This document shows positions 46,261-55,310 of a DNA stretch of 64,000 bases, in pieces. The DNA lies in NCBI RefSeq assembly GCF_030269445.1, contig NZ_BSTJ01000002.1, positions 372,001 through 436,000 of the forward strand. Reading direction: 5' to 3'. The notes under the pieces are model-generated. The model saw only the letters and a list, made by a program, of their open reading frames with translations. It did not search any database and was not told where the DNA came from. The translations under genes and the position numbers were made by a program. This DNA comes from Actinoallomurus iriomotensis. GTDB taxonomy: Bacteria > Actinomycetota > Actinomycetes > Streptosporangiales > Streptosporangiaceae. Each line of letters begins with the position of its first letter. Position 1 is the stretch's first letter.

Positions 46261-47426
46261 AAGGCACCTGCTGGATGGGCCGGAACAACGTCGAGGTGCG
46301 GGAGGTGCCCGACCCCCGGCCGCTCAACTCACGGGACGCGATCGTCCGGATCACCCGCACCGCGATCTGCGGATCCGACCTGCACCTGTACAACGGGTTC
46401 ATCCCGACGATGAAGAAGGGCGACGTCCTCGGCCACGAGTTCATGGGCGAGGTGGTCGAGACCGGCTCGGACGTGTCGAATCTCAAGCCGGGTGACCGCG
46501 TCGTCGTGCCGTTCCCGATCGCCTGCGGAGCCTGTGACTCGTGCCAGCACGGGCTGTTCTCGGTCTGCGAGAACTCCAACCCCAACGCCGGGATGGCGGA
46601 GAAGCTGCTGGGGCACGCCCCGGCGGGCATCTTCGGCTACTCCCACATGCTGGGCGGCTTCCCGGGCGGCCAGGCGGAGTACGCCCGGGTGCCGTTCGCC
46701 GACGTCGGGCCGATCAAGATCGAGGACGATCTGCCGGACGAGAAGGTCCTGTTCCTGTCCGACATCTTCCCCACCGGGTGGATGGGAGCCGAGATGTGCG
46801 ACATCACACCCGGCGACGTGATCGCCGTGTGGGGTGCCGGACCGGTCGGACAGTTCGCGATCGCGTCGGCCTTCCTCATGGGCGCCGAACGCGTCATCGC
46901 CATCGACCGCTTCCCGTACCGGCTGCGCAAGGCCGAGAGCACGGGCGCCGAGACCCTCGACTACCGCGACGTCGACGTCCTCGACGCCCTGCGGGACATG
47001 ACGGGCGGCCGGGGCCCCGACGCGTGCATCGACGCGGTCGGCGTCGAGGCGCACCATCCGGCCCCGATGATGTACGGCTACGACCGGGCCAAGCAGCTGG
47101 TGCGGGCGGAGACGGACCGGCCCTTCGCGCTCCGCGAGGCCATCATGGCCTGCCGCAACGGCGGCGTGGTCTCGGTCATCGGCGTGTACGGCGGCCTGGT
47201 CGACAAGTTCCCGATGGGCTCGCTGATGAACCGCTCGATCACGCTGCGCGGCGCGCAGTGCCACGTCCAGCGGTACCTGCGGCCGCTGCTCGACCGCATC
47301 CGGGCCGGCGACATCGATCCGAGCTTCGTGATCAGCCACCGGATGCGCCTGGCCGACGCCCCGGAGGGCTACGACATCTTCAAGAACAAGCAGGACGACT
47401 GCCTGAAGGTCGTCCTCACCCCGTGA
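46257..47426 (+). CDS. Zinc-dependent alcohol dehydrogenase (FdhA-like)
   Basis: A 389-residue zinc MDR enzyme. The catalytic site is [15 protein letters not shown] with [12 protein letters not shown]. The structural zinc loop is [20 protein letters not shown]. Cofactor binding is by [16 protein letters not shown]. It is related to, but distinct from, the enzyme at 41091. Its GTG start overlaps the SRPBCC gene stop (GTGA). The natural substrate is unknown; formaldehyde or short alcohols are likely. Confidence 0.9.
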   Translation: MKGTCWMGRNNVEVREVPDPRPLNSRDAIVRITRTAICGSDLHLYNGFIPTMKKGDVLGHEFMGEVVETGSDVSNLKPGDRVVVPFPIACGACDSCQHGLFSVCENSNPNAGMAEKLLGHAPAGIFGYSHMLGGFPGGQAEYARVPFADVGPIKIEDDLPDEKVLFLSDIFPTGWMGAEMCDITPGDVIAVWGAGPVGQFAIASAFLMGAERVIAIDRFPYRLRKAESTGAETLDYRDVDVLDALRDMTGGRGPDACIDAVGVEAHHPAPMMYGYDRAKQLVRAETDRPFALREAIMACRNGGVVSVIGVYGGLVDKFPMGSLMNRSITLRGAQCHVQRYLRPLLDRIRAGDIDPSFVISHRMRLADAPEGYDIFKNKQDDCLKVVLTP

Positions 47427-47430
47427 CGCC

Positions 47431-47456
47431 GCCGGCCGCGGGATCGCACGGCCGGC
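47431..47456. terminator. Stem-loop between convergent genes
   Basis: gccggccg at 47431-47438 pairs with cggccggc at 47449-47456 (8 bp, 10-nt loop), 4 bp after the zinc dehydrogenase stop. No T-tract is seen. Confidence 0.45.
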
Positions 47457-47542
47457 TCTACCCGGCGGCGCGAAGGGCCGCTCCCCCGGACGTCGCATCT
47501 TCCGGAGGCCATGTCGGAGCGGCGAGGCAGATCAGTGATCTT

Positions 47543-48646
47543 TCACCCTGACACGCCGCTGCCGTCAAGCGGCTGATCGGGCAGCGCCGGATAGTCGGTG
47601 TAACCCCGCTCGTCACCGCCGTAGAACCGCTCTCGAGCCGGAGTGTTGAACGGTCCGCCGGTCGCCAGCCGGCGCGGCAGATCGGGATTGGCTAGAAACA
47701 GCGCACCGAAGGACAGCAGATCCGTCGTACCGTCCTCGACCAGAGCAAGCTCCTCAGGCCCGGTCGGCCGCGGCGCCGTGTGCGCGTTGAGGATGAACAC
47801 CCCGCCGAACTCCGCACGCAGCTTCCGTGTGAGGTCTCGGTCGCCGGTCTCCACCACGTGCAGATACGCCAGGCCCAGCGTCCGCAGCGTTTCTGTGAGC
47901 GCGAGGTAGGTGGCATGGGGATCCGAATGGGACATGTCGTTGTAGGGGTTTCCCGGCGAGACCCGCATGGCGGTCCGGCTTGGCCCAATCGCGTCGGCGA
48001 TCCGCCGCATGAGCTCGGCCGCGAACCGGATCCGCCTCTCGACCGAACCACCCCAACCGTCGGTACGAAGGTTGGTCGTGGGATCGAGGAACTGGTGCAC
48101 GAGGTAGCCGTTGGCCCCATGGACCTCGATACCGTCGAACCCCGCCGCGACTGCGTTCCGCGCGGCGACGACGAAGTCGTTCAGGGTCTGCTCGATCGCC
48201 TCACCGGTCATCGCCTGGGGGGTGATGCAATCCTTGAGACCCTGGGGGGTGAACACCGACACCTTGGGCCTTACGGCGGACGGAGCCACCGGGCGCCGGC
48301 CGTCGATCAGCAACGGGTGACCGATGCGGCCGGTGTGCAGCAGCTGGGCGAAGATGCGCCCTCCCGCCGCGTGCACCGCGTCGGTGACCTCACGCCAGGC
48401 CGCGGTCTGTTCGTCGCTGTGCAATCCAGGTGTGCTGGGGTAACCCTGGCCGACCACCGACGGTTGCGTTCCTTCACTGATGATCAGACCGGCCGAAGCA
48501 CGCTGCGCGTAATACTCCGCCATCAGCGAGGTCGGCGACTGCCCTGGGCCGTACGCCCGGCTGCGGGTCATCGGGGCCATGACGACGCGGTTCGGCAGCG
48601 TCAGATCCCCGACGGTGACTGGGTCGAAAGCAGCCAGTTGATCCAT
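47543..48646 (-). CDS. Old yellow enzyme family alkene reductase (NemA-like)
   Basis: A 367-residue FMN TIM-barrel enzyme. It has FDPVTVGDLTLPNRVVMAPM at the start, the catalytic-site region AGFDGIEVHGANGYLVHQFL with the His/Asn pair and RTDGWGGSVERRIRFAAEL, and SFGALFLANPDLPRRL binding FMN phosphate near the end. It reduces activated C=C bonds, nitro groups or nitrate esters with NADPH. The start ATG 48646 overlaps the start of the opposite Lrp/AsnC gene, leaving no intergenic promoter space. Confidence 0.93.
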   Translation of the reverse strand: MDQLAAFDPVTVGDLTLPNRVVMAPMTRSRAYGPGQSPTSLMAEYYAQRASAGLIISEGTQPSVVGQGYPSTPGLHSDEQTAAWREVTDAVHAAGGRIFAQLLHTGRIGHPLLIDGRRPVAPSAVRPKVSVFTPQGLKDCITPQAMTGEAIEQTLNDFVVAARNAVAAGFDGIEVHGANGYLVHQFLDPTTNLRTDGWGGSVERRIRFAAELMRRIADAIGPSRTAMRVSPGNPYNDMSHSDPHATYLALTETLRTLGLAYLHVVETGDRDLTRKLRAEFGGVFILNAHTAPRPTGPEELALVEDGTTDLLSFGALFLANPDLPRRLATGGPFNTPARERFYGGDERGYTDYPALPDQPLDGSGVSG

Positions 48647-49589
48647 GCGCTCCAGCTGAACGGCCGCATCTCATTCAGCCGGGTGGGAGAGGTGTTGGGC
48701 GTTTCAGGCCAGACCATCGCCCGTCGATACGCACGGCTGAGGGAGTCAGGCACACTGCGCGTCATCGGTCTGACCGACCCCCGCCTCGTCGATGAGGTCG
48801 TATGGCTCACACGTGTGCGCTGCACACCGGATGCCGCGACGACGATCGCCGAGGCGCTCGCCCGTCGTCGCGACACCTCTTGGGTCCAGCTCACCTCGGG
48901 CGGCACCGACATCCTCTGCGCCGTCCGCGCCAAAGATTCAGGCGACGGGGAATCACTGCTGTTGCGCCGGCTGCCTCGGACTCCCCGGGTCCTCAACGTA
49001 ACCGCGCACTGTGTGCTCCACGTCTTCCTCGGCGGCGCTCACGGCCTGCTCGAGAAGGCCGAGATCCTGGGCCCGGAGCAGGCACGGCGCCTCCGGGCGG
49101 CGTCGCCGAGCGGCCGGCGGCTCGACCTCACGGATGGCGACCACCGCCTGATGGCCGCACTGCGCGAGGACGGCCGGACTCCGCTCCACTATCTCGCGAA
49201 GGTCACACGGTGGTCGCCGAGCACCGTGCGCCGCCGGATGGCCGACCTTCAGGACGCCGGTGTGCTGTATTTCGACGTCGACTTCGACCCCACCCTGCTC
49301 GGGCTGCGTTTCCGGGCGCTGCTCTGGCTGTCGGTGCCCCCCCTCCCAGCTCCATCGTGTCGGAGAGCTGCTCGCACAACACCCCGAGGTCGCCTACACC
49401 GCGGCGACGACGGGCTCGACCAACCTCCTGGCCAGCGTGGTCTGCTCCACCGTCAGCGATCTGTACGACTACATCACCCGGCGCATCGCTGTGCTACCCG
49501 CTGTGACCCACCTTGAGTCCGCGCCGGTCGTCCGCACTGTCAAGAACGCCGTCACACTGGGAGATCGGTATCACGGCACCGGCGCGTGA
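48638..49589 (+). pseudogene. Lrp/AsnC-family regulator, frameshifted
   Basis: The gene encodes a double Lrp/AsnC protein. A first helix-turn-helix (LIHALQLNGRISFSRVGEVL, GVSGQTIARRYARLRESGTL) and ligand domain are followed by a second helix-turn-helix (DDHRLMAALREDGR-like, then STVRRRMADLQDAGV). At a run of seven C (49337-49343) the frame breaks after ALLWLSVPP. The expected continuation SQLHRVGELLAQHPEVAYTA is in another frame and runs to TGA 49589. One extra C explains it, so a sequencing error or a recent mutation is equally possible. The N-terminal start is uncertain; TTG 48638 is the nearest candidate. It probably regulated the divergent reductase. Confidence 0.78.
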
Positions 49590-50470
49590 CATCCTCGCCC
49601 GGGAGCGCCGCGCGCGTATTCGTCGGTCCGGATACGAGTGAGCTTGTCAGGGTTGAGGACGCCGTAGATTGCGTGGATGCGCCCCTCGCGGACGTCGAAG
49701 GTGACCAGTTGCCGCTGGCGGCCGATCACCGTCCAGACCGCCGGTTCGCCGTTGGCCCGGATCAGGTGGGCCTCCTGCAGCGGGTAGCGCGACATCAGTC
49801 CGGCCACGAACGCCAGCACGTGGTCGCGCCCGACGATCGGACGCAGCGCGGCGCGGACCCTGCCTCCGCCGTCGTTGTAGGCGACCACATCCTCGGCCAG
49901 CATGTCGGTGAGAGCGGTCATGTCGCCGCCCCGTGCCGCGGCCAGGAACCGGGTGAGCAGTTCGGCATGGTCGGACGGGTGCGGGACGAACGGCTTCGCA
50001 TCTCGCTCCACGTACTTGGCCGCGCGGCGGTACCACTGGCGGCAGGTCGCGACGGGATGGTCGAGGATTTCGGCGATCTCGTGATAGGGCAGTTCGAAAG
50101 CCTCCCGAAGCACGAAAACCGCGCGTTCGGGCGGCGAGAGTCGCTCCATGAGATGCAGCGTCGCGTAAGACAGCGTGTCGCGTAGCTCGACGGTCTCCAG
50201 CGGTCCGAACTCCTGCTCGTCAACCGGTTCGGGCAGCCACGGTCCGGTGTAGGCCTGACGTGTCACCCGCGCCGAGCGGAGTTGGTCGAGCGCGAGGCGG
50301 GTCACGACCGTCACCAGGAACGAGCGTGGCTCGCGAATCCGCGATCGGTCGGTGTTCATCCAGCGCAGGAATGCCTCTTGTACCACGTCCTCGGCGTCCC
50401 ACATGCTGCCCAGCAACCGGTAGCCCAAGCCGAGGAGGAGCCGGCGGTGCTCTTCGAAGACGGTGTCCAC
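49571..50470 (-). CDS. ECF41-group sigma factor with SnoaL-like C-terminal domain (SigJ-like)
   Basis: A 299-residue sigma factor. Region 2 covers residues about 5-70 (YRLLGSMWDAEDVVQEAFLR) and region 4 about 110-165 (LSPPERAVFVLREAFELPYH, then EIAEILDHPVATCRQW). The remaining 130 residues are a SnoaL/NTF2-like domain with the two ECF41 hallmarks DGGGR (about 200) and NPDKL (about 275). In this group the extension replaces an anti-sigma factor. The gene is last in the leftward set epimerase-lipase-sigma, and a matching ECF41 promoter lies ahead of the epimerase. Its end overlaps the Lrp pseudogene end by 19 bp. Confidence 0.93.
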   Translation of the reverse strand: MDTVFEEHRRLLLGLGYRLLGSMWDAEDVVQEAFLRWMNTDRSRIREPRSFLVTVVTRLALDQLRSARVTRQAYTGPWLPEPVDEQEFGPLETVELRDTLSYATLHLMERLSPPERAVFVLREAFELPYHEIAEILDHPVATCRQWYRRAAKYVERDAKPFVPHPSDHAELLTRFLAAARGGDMTALTDMLAEDVVAYNDGGGRVRAALRPIVGRDHVLAFVAGLMSRYPLQEAHLIRANGEPAVWTVIGRQRQLVTFDVREGRIHAIYGVLNPDKLTRIRTDEYARGAPGRGCHAPVP

Positions 50471-50488
50471 CTTGTGCTCCCTGCCTTT

Positions 50489-50519
50489 CCTGGCGCGGCG
50501 GGTTCGCCGCCGCGCCAGG
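50489..50519. terminator. Stem-loop between lipase and sigma factor genes
   Basis: cctggcgcggcgg at 50489-50501 pairs perfectly with 50507-50519 (13 bp, 5-nt loop). It lies 13 bp after the lipase stop (50532, minus strand) and just before the sigma factor start. It could terminate or attenuate transcription between them. Confidence 0.65.
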
Positions 50520-50531
50520 GAGCTAGAACGT

Positions 50532-51767
50532 TCACCCGGCCGTGCCGATTCCGCCGGCGAACCTGCCGGCGATCCAGGTGAGGATGTCAGTCATGGCGCC
50601 GTCGTCAATGCCGACGGTCTGGCCAGGGTAGGTGTCATGCTGCAGGCCGGGGTACGTGCGGTAGTCGACTTTGGATCCGGTGCGGCGAAGCGCGGTGGCC
50701 ACCTCGTCGGTCATCGAGACGGGTACGACGGTGTCGGACTGCCCCTGTAGCAGCAGGATGGGGCCGGCCACGGGCTGGGTTCCGGTGCTGTTGGCCTTGA
50801 GGAAGCGGGCGAAGCGCGGCTCGGTCAGGTAGCCGGGACGGACCAGACTCGGGCCGGTCAGGTCGCTGAAGACGGCGCTGACCACGCCCAGGCAGCCGGA
50901 ACGGGTTACCTCCAAGCGGCTGTTCGCCTCGGTGGTGAGCAGTCGCCCGGGATCGATCGCCGGGTCGCCGGCATGCGCGCCGGCGGTGATGAGGGCGATG
51001 AAGACGCCCAACCCCGGCACCGTGGCGGTGTGGTCGGCGAGCTGAGCCAGATTCGCGGTCGGCGAGGTCACCACGGCACCGCGATAGCCGTTCACGGGGT
51101 ACCGCACCAGGCGTTCGGCGACCGCGAGCGCGGCGGCGCCGCCCTGGGAGTGTCCCCATAGCACCCAGTCGCGGGAGAGGCCCGGTACGGTACGGCGGGC
51201 CGCCGACAGTGCGTCGAGGACGTCGTTCGCGGCCGCCGTCTTGTCACCGAGGGCGTGCCCGCCGTCGGTGCCCAGCCCGGCGTAATCGGGCGCGACGACG
51301 GCATAGCCGTTGGCCAGGAAGCGAGCCAACTGGTCGCCGTGGTACAGGTCCCGCATCAGGGACGGGGCGCAGTCCTCGGCCATTCCGCTGGTGCCGTGGG
51401 CGTCGAGGACGACCGGCCGGCCTCTACGCGGTGAGGCACCGGAAGGGACCAGCACGACGGCGGACGCGGCCACGTCCCGTCCATCGGCAGTGCGCGAGTG
51501 GTAAAGCAAACGGGTGACCTTAGTCCCCGCGGGCACGGTGTAGTCGGTCGCGGACTGCTGCCGGATCGGGGTTCCGGCCGGTGCCCACCGCAGTGGGCTG
51601 GGCGCGTCGTAGAAGGCGGTACGGGGCACGGCGTCGGCGCGTTGCCGCGCCCACGCCGCCTCGCACGACTCGTCACAGACCACGTCGGCGCGCGCCGGGG
51701 CCAGGGCGGCGGTCGCCGTTACGACGGCGACCAGGGCGGCGAGTAGCGTTTTCGGCGAAGACTTCAT
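50532..51767 (-). CDS. Secreted lipase/esterase (secretory lipase family)
   Basis: A 411-residue exported alpha/beta hydrolase. The signal peptide spans residues 1-28 (MKSSPKTLLAALVAVVTATA, cleavage near ARA-D). The nucleophile elbow is WGHSQGGAAAL (Ser about 210), with Asp and His expected in LLLQGQSDTVVPVSM and GLQHDTYPG. Fold and length fit the secretory lipase family (LIP). ATG 51767 is chosen; an adjacent GTG 51770 is possible. It lies 25 bp after the epimerase-like gene and is probably cotranscribed from the ECF41 promoter. Confidence 0.88.
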   Translation of the reverse strand: MKSSPKTLLAALVAVVTATAALAPARADVVCDESCEAAWARQRADAVPRTAFYDAPSPLRWAPAGTPIRQQSATDYTVPAGTKVTRLLYHSRTADGRDVAASAVVLVPSGASPRRGRPVVLDAHGTSGMAEDCAPSLMRDLYHGDQLARFLANGYAVVAPDYAGLGTDGGHALGDKTAAANDVLDALSAARRTVPGLSRDWVLWGHSQGGAAALAVAERLVRYPVNGYRGAVVTSPTANLAQLADHTATVPGLGVFIALITAGAHAGDPAIDPGRLLTTEANSRLEVTRSGCLGVVSAVFSDLTGPSLVRPGYLTEPRFARFLKANSTGTQPVAGPILLLQGQSDTVVPVSMTDEVATALRRTGSKVDYRTYPGLQHDTYPGQTVGIDDGAMTDILTWIAGRFAGGIGTAG

Positions 51768-51792
51768 CACGGATTGTCCCTAAGTCCGATGT

Positions 51793-52737
51793 TTACGCGG
51801 TTACGCGCGCCTCGGAGGCCAACTCGGCGGCGAACCCTTCGGTCACCGACGCATAGCGGGGGCGCCAGTCCAGGTGCAGCCGGGCCTGGGTGTTGGCGGC
51901 GCCGCGCAGCCGGTTCATGAACGCCACGCCCCAGCTTCCGACTGCGAGCCGGGCCAGGGGGGCGGGTGCCTTCTTCGGTGCCGGAGCACCGAGGACGGTG
52001 GCCAGCTCCGGCAGCCATTCGCGCAGCGGCGTGGGCCGGTCGTCGACGATATTCAGCACGCCGGCGACGTCCGGCTTGTCGAGCGCGGCGGCCACGGCCG
52101 CCGCCACGTCGTCGGCGTGGGTGAAGGAGAACACCGCGTTCCCTCCGCCGACCAGCGGCACCTTCCCGGCACGCACCTGCCGGACGAATGAGCCGTCGGG
52201 AGCATAGATGGAGCCGGGTCCGTAGAGATGACCCAACCGCAGCACCAGTCCGCCCGCCTGCCTGGTCAGCTGTTCGAGCTCGATTAGCGCGTCGAGGACG
52301 GGCACGAACTGCTTGGGGGTGCCGGCCCGCCACAGCGGGGCGTCCTCTGCGGCCAAGCCCTCGCCCGGCTGGTAGGCGTAGGCCAGGCCCTGGCTGATGA
52401 TCCGCGCCCCGGAGGCCGCGTCGATCAAGTTCCGGGTGCTCTCGGTACGCAGCCGGTTGGTCGTCGCGAAGTCGCGCGCCAAGTGCTTGGGGCTGATCTC
52501 GGCCGGAATCGCCGTGAGCATGTTCACCACCACGTCGGGCGCCGCCTGCCGTACCGCCCGGCGCAGGCCGTCCCTGTCCAGGGCGTCCGCGACTACTGTC
52601 CGGGCCCCTGCCGCCTGCAGCGCGGTCGTGTCGGATCCCGGCCGGGCCAGGCCCAGCACCTCATGTCCCACGGCGGTCAGCAGCGGAACCATCCGGTTAC
52701 CGATCACCCCAGTGGCTCCCGCGAGTAGAACTCGCAT
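51793..52737 (-). CDS. NAD-dependent epimerase/dehydratase (extended SDR)
   Basis: A 314-residue Rossmann protein with the extended-SDR motif VLLAGATGVIGNRMVPLLTA, a second cofactor region VVNMLTAIPAEISPK, and the domain end FTHADDVAAAVAAALDKPDV. The canonical YxxxK pair cannot be placed with certainty. ECF41 sigma genes are typically linked to exactly such carboxymuconolactone-decarboxylase/oxidoreductase/epimerase genes, which serve as their targets. Its promoter region contains the predicted ECF41 site. The substrate is unknown. Confidence 0.88.
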   Translation of the reverse strand: MRVLLAGATGVIGNRMVPLLTAVGHEVLGLARPGSDTTALQAAGARTVVADALDRDGLRRAVRQAAPDVVVNMLTAIPAEISPKHLARDFATTNRLRTESTRNLIDAASGARIISQGLAYAYQPGEGLAAEDAPLWRAGTPKQFVPVLDALIELEQLTRQAGGLVLRLGHLYGPGSIYAPDGSFVRQVRAGKVPLVGGGNAVFSFTHADDVAAAVAAALDKPDVAGVLNIVDDRPTPLREWLPELATVLGAPAPKKAPAPLARLAVGSWGVAFMNRLRGAANTQARLHLDWRPRYASVTEGFAAELASEARVTA

Positions 52738-52796
52738 GAATCACTCCTTGATCCCTCCCGGCTAACCACGCCGGGCTCCGTCAGATACGAGAGCCA

Positions 52797-52823
52797 GACG
52801 AGCCAGTCCGTCTCCGCGTGACA
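52797..52823 (-). promoter_or_regulatory. Predicted ECF41 promoter
   Basis: On the minus strand TGTCACG (52823-52817), exactly 16 bp, then CGTC (52800-52797). The reported ECF41 consensus is TGTCACA-N16-CGTC. It lies 60-86 bp upstream of the epimerase start and points at it. Confidence 0.72.
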
Positions 52824-53144
52824 ACCAGAAGAGTGATCCACACCACAACTACCTGCAGGGATTGCCGGCCTGCCGACCGGGCGCGTTCGCGGTCCCAGGT
52901 GCGGATGGCGGGGGTGCGCCGTCAGGGCGTGCGGTTCGGATGGACTTGAGCCCGGCCAGGGAGTGGTCACCGCCTTTACGGGCGCGGATCACGCCGGCAC
53001 GTACGAGGCCGACGCCCACCCGGAGTACGTCCGGTGGGGAACAGCGACGATGGGCCGGCCCGAACGCCCCACCGTGGTGACTGCCGGTTCGTCTGGCGAT
53101 ATCGCCGAAATGCCCTAAAAGACCCTACGCCTCTGCGACCACAC
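52824..53144. other. Gap with an unidentified coding-like fragment
   Basis: Between the ECF41 promoter and the TetR gene one plus-strand frame (about 52958-53116) gives VVTAFTGADHAGTYEADAHP and ends at TAA. Its composition looks coding, but it has no clear start or family. I see nothing else. Confidence 0.25.
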
Positions 53145-53798
53145 TCAACCTCGGCTCCCACTTTCCTTCGGTGCCGCATCCGCGCTGGGAACAGTCTGTT
53201 GGCTCGCGGTTCGCGGCCAGGCGTGGAGGGCCGCCTCGGCGATGTGCCGCAGGTCGGTCGTGGTGGCGCCGTCGCGAGCTTGGGCGGACATGCCTTGGAG
53301 GACGGCCGCGTAGAACGTCGCGAGAGCGTGGGTGTCGGTGCGGGTGGGGAGGTCGCCCGCGCGGATGGCGGCGGCGACCTTGTCTTCCAGCGCGCGTACT
53401 CCGGCGGCGCGCAGATCCCGCAGATGGGCGGCGATGTCGGCGGATTGCGGGGAGCAGTTGGTCGCGGCGCTGATCAGCATGCAGCCGCGTGGACGGTCGG
53501 GCCTGGTGTAGGCGGTAGCGGCCTCGCGCAACAGGCGTTGGACGGCGTCGCGGGCGCCGAGTTCTTCGGCCAAGGCACGCTCGGTGAACGCGGCGTAGGT
53601 GTGCATGTAGCGATCGAGCGCCTCGACGAACAGTGCCCGTTTGTCGCCGAACGCGGCATAGAGGCTGGCCGCACCGATGCCGAGCGCCTTGGTGAGCAGG
53701 GAGATGGAGGTGGCGTCGTAGCCGTGTTCCCAGAACACGGTGATGGCGTCTTCGAGTGCTTTGTCGCGGTCGAAGGACCGAGGCCGTCCCGTTCTCAT
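53145..53798 (-). CDS. TetR-family transcriptional regulator
   Basis: A 217-residue TetR repressor. The N-terminal helix-turn-helix reads GRPRSFDRDKALEDAITVFW, then HGYDATSISLLTKALGIGAA and SLYAAFGDKRALF (residues 3-55). The C-terminal ligand domain has the TetR_C-type motif RGCMLISAATNCSPQSADIA. It is divergent from the ABM monooxygenase and hydrolase genes, the usual targets of this subgroup. ATG 53798 is preferred over ATG 53807. The minus-strand TATAGAAT at 53813-53806 (approximately) may be its -10. Confidence 0.92.
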   Translation of the reverse strand: MRTGRPRSFDRDKALEDAITVFWEHGYDATSISLLTKALGIGAASLYAAFGDKRALFVEALDRYMHTYAAFTERALAEELGARDAVQRLLREAATAYTRPDRPRGCMLISAATNCSPQSADIAAHLRDLRAAGVRALEDKVAAAIRAGDLPTRTDTHALATFYAAVLQGMSAQARDGATTTDLRHIAEAALHAWPRTASQQTVPSADAAPKESGSRG

Positions 53799-53812
53799 AC
53801 AGCGCATTCTAT

Positions 53813-53857
53813 AGCGATCGTTCTCAAAGGCTGATAGCTTCTTCTGCAGCGATCGTT
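53813..53857. promoter_or_regulatory. Two AGCGATCGTT boxes, probable TetR operators
   Basis: AGCGATCGTT occurs at 53813-53822 and again at 53848-53857 in the divergent TetR/ABM intergenic region, 35 bp apart. Each contains the palindrome CGATCG. The first overlaps the likely tetR -10 region; the second is 21 bp before the ABM gene start. Confidence 0.62.
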
Positions 53858-53877
53858 ACAGAAGTGAGGAGTGCCTG

Positions 53878-54180
53878 ATGGTCACCGTAGGACTGTTCAT
53901 CCGCGTCGAGGCCAAGCCGGACAAGGTCGAGGAGGTCGAGGAGAGGTTCAAGTCGGTGGTGGAGATCGTGCGCAAGGAGGGCAAGGCCGTCGTCTGGTTC
54001 GCACTGCGACTGGGTCCGACGACGTTCGCGATCTACGACGCGTTCGCCAACGACGCCGACCGCCAGGCCCACCTGGACGCCAACCTCCCGGCGCTGCAGG
54101 CGGCCGGTGTTGGCCTGTTCACCGAACCGCCCACCGTCGAGCACATCGACGTGGTCGCCAGCTTGGTCCCCGGCGAGTGA
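53878..54180 (+). CDS. ABM-domain protein (putative quinol monooxygenase), copy 1
   Basis: A 100-residue dimeric alpha/beta barrel protein: LFIRVEAKPDKVEEVEERFK at the start, then WFALRLGPTTFAIYDAFAND and LQAAGVGLFTEPPTVEHIDV. This is the antibiotic-biosynthesis-monooxygenase fold, whose cofactor-free members oxidise quinols. The ATG follows gtgagga. It is divergent from the TetR gene and likely repressed by it. It is paralogous to the gene at 55311 (shared GLxxRVEAKP and LGPTxFAxxDAF). Confidence 0.85.
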   Translation: MVTVGLFIRVEAKPDKVEEVEERFKSVVEIVRKEGKAVVWFALRLGPTTFAIYDAFANDADRQAHLDANLPALQAAGVGLFTEPPTVEHIDVVASLVPGE

Positions 54181-54285
54181 CCTCCCTCAATCAAAGATGA
54201 CCACCCGCCGCACGCCGCGCCCCACGACAGCGTGCGGCAGGCATCAGCAAAACACCGCATGACCAACCCATTCAAAGAAGGCGTC

Positions 54286-55110
54286 ATGAAGACAGCGCGC
54301 GTCAACGACATCGACATCCGGTACGAGCTGACGGGCGAGGGTGAGCCGCTGCTGCTAATCCACGGCTCCAACATCGCGACCGGGCTCCGACCCCTGGCAA
54401 CCGCCTTGAGCCGACGCGCACCCTCGCTGAGCCTGGTGCGGTACCACCGGCGCGGGGTGGGCGGCAGCACTGGCCGGGATTGGCCGATCAGCACTGAGCA
54501 GCAGGCCTCCGATGCCCTCGGCCTGCTGGACGCGCTCGACCTGCCGTCCGCGCACATCCTGGGGTACTCCTACGGAGCGACGGTCGCCATCGAGGCCGCG
54601 CTCGCGGCACCCGACCGCACGCGAAGCCTGATCCTCGTGGAACCGATCCTCAGTGAGGCGCCCAGTTCCCAGGCGTTCTTCAGCGGTATGGACCCGGTGA
54701 TGAGCCTTTACGCCGCCGGCGACATGGCGGGCGCCGCCACCGCGACCTTCGCCGCGCTCGGCGGCGAGAACTGGCCGGAACTCGTCGCGACCGCCGCCCC
54801 AGACGCATTCGACATGGCCGTCCGGGACACCGAGATGTTCTACCGGGCGGAGTGGCCTGAGTTGACCGCCTGGACGTTCAGCCCGACGCGCGCCGCCGCA
54901 GTGAGCGCTCCCGTGCTCTCGGTCCTCGGGACGCGCAGTGGGCCGTTCTTCAGCGAGGGCCGGCAACTCATCCATCAGCGATTCCAGCGCTGCACGGACG
55001 CCGACATTCCCGGCACCAACCACCTTCTGTACCTCCAGGCACCCGAGGTGATCGCCGCTGAAATCACCCATTTCCTCATACAACACTCGGCGTCGCAGCA
55101 AACGTCCTGA
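54286..55110 (+). CDS. Alpha/beta hydrolase
   Basis: A 274-residue hydrolase with oxyanion motif LLLIHGSNIATG (about residue 25), RYHRRGVGGSTG, and nucleophile elbow LGYSYGATVAIEAAL (Ser about 95). The acid residue is probable in VLSVLGTRSGPFF and the His in GTNHLLYLQAPE (about 245). I chose ATG 54286 (aaagaagg upstream); ATG 54259 would add nine residues. It lies between two ABM genes on the same strand. A cofactor-free enol-lactone hydrolase or esterase is possible, but the substrate is unknown. Confidence 0.87.
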   Translation: MKTARVNDIDIRYELTGEGEPLLLIHGSNIATGLRPLATALSRRAPSLSLVRYHRRGVGGSTGRDWPISTEQQASDALGLLDALDLPSAHILGYSYGATVAIEAALAAPDRTRSLILVEPILSEAPSSQAFFSGMDPVMSLYAAGDMAGAATATFAALGGENWPELVATAAPDAFDMAVRDTEMFYRAEWPELTAWTFSPTRAAAVSAPVLSVLGTRSGPFFSEGRQLIHQRFQRCTDADIPGTNHLLYLQAPEVIAAEITHFLIQHSASQQTS

Positions 55111-55310
55111 CCCCTTGCGAGGGACGGGCAGGCGGCCGGACGGCTCTTCCGCCGCGTCGAGACCTTGTTCCAGGCGGTGACAGACGAAGGCCGGCGCCGC
55201 AGCGAGATCTCAGCGGACCGCGATTTCCGACAACGGGTGCCGTACCCGCATTCCTGACCTACAGGAACAGAACTGTAAGCGGCATGAAAACGACGGAAAG
55301 GGCGTCAGAG

